From contig NC_059397.1 in assembly GCF_905220565.1 (NCBI RefSeq), positions 17,981,001 through 18,045,000 of the forward strand: 64,000 bases of DNA, in the 5' to 3' direction. The notes under the pieces are model-generated. The model ran no database searches. It was not told where the DNA came from and was given only the letters and a program-made list of their open reading frames with translations. How positions within the stretch are numbered: position 1 is the stretch's first letter; each line of letters opens with the position of its first letter. Positions 60,662-64,000 of this stretch are shown here, piece by piece. The stretch comes from Melitaea cinxia (Eukaryota; Arthropoda; Insecta; Lepidoptera; Nymphalidae). Position numbers and translations under genes: made by a program.

Positions 60662-60913
60662 GTAGGAACGAAGTTCCTTCGGATAGTATAGAACCAACAC
60701 AATTTGAAAAAAAATGTTGAATTTTTGATTAATGTTGAGTTTTTAATTGAGTGCATAAAAGTATTTAGGAAATTTAGTATTTTAGAAAATAACAGATACC
60801 GAAAAAAACAACAAAATAATAGTAATAATAATAATTCAAACTATTAAGTGAAATTAAAAAACATGTGTCGTTAATTTATTTTTGTCGACAGTATAAAATT
60901 ACATAAATAATTT
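60662..60913 (+). mobile_element. TIR-like element, terminal motif plus L block
   Basis: Begins GGAACGAAGTTCCTTCGG and continues through TTAGGAAATTTAGTATTTTA and TTTGTCGACAGTATAAAATT (the L block of 44713-44904). It is cut before R. Confidence 0.75.
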
Positions 60914-61570
60914 AATATTTCTTGACCCTGCGGAGTATATATTATATAATTATCTCTTAATTTTGAAAATAGTAACAACTATTTTATTTATTTATTGCAA
61001 AACATATAATATAAAATATTTAACATTATACTTATAAAAAAATGCTAGAAAAATATCAAAAGACGCGAATTTTTTTAAACATTTTCCACAAACAGTAAAA
61101 AATTGCAAAACATCGGTATTATGCAATAATATTACAAATTTCGGTTGAAACGTCTTGATACAATAAACAACCAAACGAGGTTATATCAAATCGAATAGAA
61201 TTGTACGTTTTATATCTTTCAAAAGTATATTGTGTTATTCAGAGCGGGCGAGGACGTCACACAAAGGACGTCAACAATCTTCACGTGCAAACATCGGTTG
61301 ATATTGAGATTCTGATTTACCGAATCGAAAAGATATAGTATCGTACGTTTACTCTCAATAAGATCGATATTTTAAATTGAAACATTGAATTATACAAATA
61401 TTTGGGAAGTAAATGATTAAACGGTAAAATAAAAAATAAAAAAGTTTGTGTGTACTTGTGTACGCATGTAAGAAGTTATACTTCATTGGCTAGCTAACTT
61501 CACGTTGCTAACTTCTTCTTCGTTGACTAGCTACCTTCACGATGTCGGTTTTTTTGTGATAGTGTGCGCG
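60914..61570. other. Non-coding DNA
   Basis: At 61480-61550 are imperfect repeats of TTGGCTAGCTAACTTCACG / TTGACTAGCTACCTTCACG, which lead into the dispersed block at 61571-61645. No gene. Confidence 0.5.
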
Positions 61571-61645
61571 CGCATCGTAAAAAAATACTCTTCACCATTT
61601 TTCCCTAACGCGCCAAAAGACGTGTAACTTCAAAAAGACATAGGC
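61571..61645 (-). repeat. Small dispersed repeat
   Basis: 'GCGCGCGCATCGTAAAAAAA', 'CTAACGCGCCAAAAGACG', 'TGTAACTTCAAAAAGACATA' are the reverse of 46297-46360 next to TMTC exon g. Confidence 0.75.
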
Positions 61646-61662
61646 GCACTTTTGTTACACAT

Positions 61663-61995
61663 TACTTCATCATTACAGCCTATACAGTCCACTGCTGGAC
61701 ATAGGTCTCCACAAGTTTACGCCAAAAATAACGTGAACTCATGTGTTTTGCCCATAGTCACCACGGTGGGCAGGCGGGTTGGTGACCGCAGGCTGGCTTT
61801 GTCGCACCGAAGACGCTGCTGCCCGTCTTCGGCCTGTGTATTTCAAAGCCAGCAGTTGGATGGTTATCCCGCCACCGGTCGGCTTTTTAAGTTCCAAGTT
61901 GGTAGCGGAATTGTGTTTTCCCTTAGTCGCCTCTTACGACACCCACGGGAAGAGAGGGGGTGGCTATATTCTTTAGTACCGTAGCCACACAGTAC
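61663..61995 (-). repeat. Family C repeat, longest reverse copy
   Basis: 'CAGTCCACTGCTGGACATAG', 'GGGCAGGCGGGTTGGTGACC', 'TTGTCGCACCGAAGACGCTG', 'ATCCCGCCACCGGTCGGCTT', 'CTCTTACGACACCCACGGGA'. The 110-codon frame over it is incidental. Confidence 0.92.
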
Positions 61996-62228
61996 TTAAC
62001 TTAGCACTACGTAACTTCATGGTGATATTTTATCTACAAATTATGAAAGAAGTATTAGAAAATGGCAACGTAAAATGATTGTAAGACTTCACAGCCATCG
62101 AACGTACATTTCATCCAAATTTATTGTGGAAATTATTTTGGTCACCATCATTTCCGATTCTTGGTGGCGTGTTTTCAACTATCGAACTGCTCATCAAATC
62201 TAATAACTTCTTTCGTAGCATTTCTTAC

Positions 62229-62355
62229 CAAAAATTTCGATCTAGCGGGTACATCGTTCCATAGCTTAATTGGCTAGAGCGCCGACACGGTCAGTCGGAG
62301 ACGAGGGTTCGACCGTCGCTGGAGCGGTCAATTTTTGATATGATATTCAAAAATG
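62229..62355 (+). mobile_element. tRNA-cored palindromic element, copy 3
   Basis: 'TTTCGATCTAGCGGGTACAT', 'ATAGCTTAATTGGCTAGAGC' (A-box-like), CCGAC-ACGGTCA-GTCGG (perfect 5-base stem, 7-base loop), GGGTTCGACC (B-box-like), ending TTTTTGATATGATATTCAA. C where tRNAs have U33 and no good acceptor stem: derived from a tRNA, not a working one. Confidence 0.8.
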
Positions 62356-62384
62356 TTTACTATTAGTAGGGATAGCTCGAAAAC

Positions 62385-62520
62385 TACTTATCAAATATCA
62401 TTAAAATTTAAATGAGAACACATGACAAGCCCCCATTTTTAAAACAAAAGCACACTCAGTAAAAACACACGTATAAAAACAGTCGAGTTGAGAAAGACCT
62501 CCTTTTTATTAAAGACTATT
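62385..62520 (-). repeat. Family D fragment
   Basis: 'AGCTCGAAAACTACTTATCA', 'TTTAAATGAGAACACATGAC', 'CAGTCGAGTTGAGAAAGACC', 'TCCTTTTT'. Confidence 0.75.
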
Positions 62521-64000
62521 AAAGAAGTGAAATAATAAATAAATATATGTAGGTATACGTTGTCATAATGAAACAAATACGAGGGTACTTATACAATAAA
62601 AACAAATAAGAATACATTTCTATTTTCAATAACATAAGGAATTTAGATACGTAGAAAACTCACAAAGAAGAATACGCGGTGTAAACATTTTATCGTTTCT
62701 CGATGGCCCTCACGTGAAATGAAACATGAAATTCGACTTTATTTATTTTTGCCATTAGACGGGATATAGAAATGTATGAAGAGTTTAAATATCGTTGAAT
62801 TAGTAACGAGGCTTACGATCGCGGTTTAAGATAATTTTGTAGGTTTTTATTAAAATTAAAATACCAATTAAAAGTGATACAAGTTTTTAAAGTTTTCACA
62901 GCCCCTATGAGTACTTTTGATTCCGGGAGTTACGGCGATTATAATTTTAAAGTTCCCGATATTTCGCAGATATTGCAGGCGCCATGGTCGCGGGTGACTC
63001 GGAACCGATGTTAACTTTAAGTGACAGTCCTACTTTTTAAATAATTTATCTTAATATATAGGCTAGGCTATAATTAAAAGTAATAGAGAAGGAATTTGTA
63101 AGTATTAACTAGACAGTCATTTTTACGAGAATATATATTATTTTTAAATATTATTTTTAATAAAAATAAACTAAATAATAAATTACAAAGAGATAACAAT
63201 AAATTAGTCGCAACATTATTCTTATTTTATTTTATAATTTTGTTTTGTGTTCCATCAGTAAACACAATTATGGTTTTGAGATCAGTTTCTTCCCCTTTAA
63301 CTATTTTTGTTTCAGGTATTTCGTGGAAATTTGTGTGATAGCCTTTTATACACACATAAAGGACTCTATAAATTGCACACTCATTAAAATTAATGGAAAA
63401 GCTTTACGTTTAAAACAATGCTAATCGGTTATATTTTTTGGCTACTGCTGTATGACTTTATTCGGATTCGAAAAAATTTTTTTGATGACCACGTCTACCA
63501 TAAATTGTCAAATAAATTTTTTTATCAAACGTGTCAAATATCTTTTTAGAGAAACGCGTCAAACAAGGAGGCAAATGTTTGATCAAACACAAAAAGTTTG
63601 ATCCAAGATTCGATCGTTTGTAAGTCTTCAAAGGGTTTCAGATTACTTGTTTATTGGTAAAACGAATTTTATTTATATACAAGCTGTCCCCCGAATTCAT
63701 TATGAATTACTTTTTTTGATTTCCTTCCCCGTTCTCAAAGGAACTGTAGTAACCAATTTCAAAATAAAAGGTTTCATAGCCTCGTATTATGCACTTAAGT
63801 CGAGCCAAGCTTCAATTCATAAAAAAAAACAATGAGATAATTTGAATGATACAATATTATGTTTTAAATGAATATATTAAACGTGAAATTTTCCAATTAG
63901 TTATAAAGTCCTTATGAAAAATAATTCTTTTCCAATAATACTGATATGCTGAGTTACACTCATAATAAAATTTTAACGTTAAAAATAGTAAAATAAAAAT
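62521..64000. other. Non-coding right end, one small ORF
   Basis: A 35-codon frame at 62907-63014 (start CCTATGAGT, after TTTTCACAG) encodes a peptide with PDISQILQAPWSRV. Inside it, in another frame, GCGCCATGG at about 62981 is a good Kozak context for an 18-codon frame. Neither is recognised. The rest is AT-rich. Confidence 0.35.

Noticed and set aside
61652..61984. 110-codon forward frame
   Set aside because: Lies entirely on a family C repeat; the same peptide pieces occur, inverted, at 25115-25454.
62250..62335. A functional tRNA gene
   Set aside because: The D, anticodon and T arms are tRNA-like, but position 33 of the loop is C, the acceptor stem does not pair well, and two further copies sit in mobile elements.
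1..64000. CRISPR array, operon or phage-like system
   Set aside because: The repeats are dispersed, not regularly spaced, and all recognisable coding sequence is spliced eukaryotic DNA.

Overview
This looks like a nuclear genome window from a moth or butterfly. It is AT-rich with GT-AG introns, and it is littered with short interspersed and LINE-tail repeats of kinds I associate with Lepidoptera, including a tRNA-derived family that resembles the Metulj SINEs described from Heliconius. I see no bacterial, viral or organellar gene organisation, no rRNA, no CRISPR array and no convincing functional tRNA gene.

The only gene I can support is one multi-exon gene on the + strand, from about 27.2 kb to 56.4 kb. 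Thirteen exons (27175-27352, 28805-28878, 32232-32369, 38274-38450, 41056-41245, 44313-44434, 46071-46235, 46649-46762, 48126-48266, 50148-50347, 51455-51620, 54229-54352, 56057-56407) splice in a single consistent phase. They give 713 residues of a protein of the TMTC family (transmembrane and tetratricopeptide-repeat protein, an ER O-mannosyltransferase), most like TMTC1. The first exon seen starts inside a codon. The N-terminus, including the family's acidic luminal motif, is therefore not among the exons found; it is either left of the window or in an exon I did not recognise. The last exon carries the stop codon and a polar, low-complexity tail, followed by a short 3' UTR with an AATAAA.

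Layout: 1-27.17 kb is repeat-rich non-coding DNA, either a long upstream intron of the TMTC gene or intergenic. 27.2-56.4 kb is the gene, whose introns range from 413 bp to 5.9 kb and hold most of the repeats. 56.4-64 kb is downstream non-coding DNA with more repeats and only a 35-codon ORF of doubtful status.

The repeats fall into recurrent families: a tRNA-headed SINE (A), an A-tailed ~280 bp SINE-like element (B), an element whose end reads 'GTCCAGCAGTGGACTGCAATAGG' in broken form (C), the 'CCGACTTCAAAAAAGGAGGAGG' family (D), several LINE tails, two Helitron-like non-autonomous elements, a terminal-inverted-repeat element, and long palindromes enclosing a tRNA-like core. I found no undescribed multi-gene system. 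The most unusual items are structural: the tRNA-cored palindromes, a Helitron-like element between two copies of a 56-bp repeat, a 40-bp palindrome 32 bp before a TMTC exon, a tandem pair of identical-armed hairpins, and head-to-head SINE copies.
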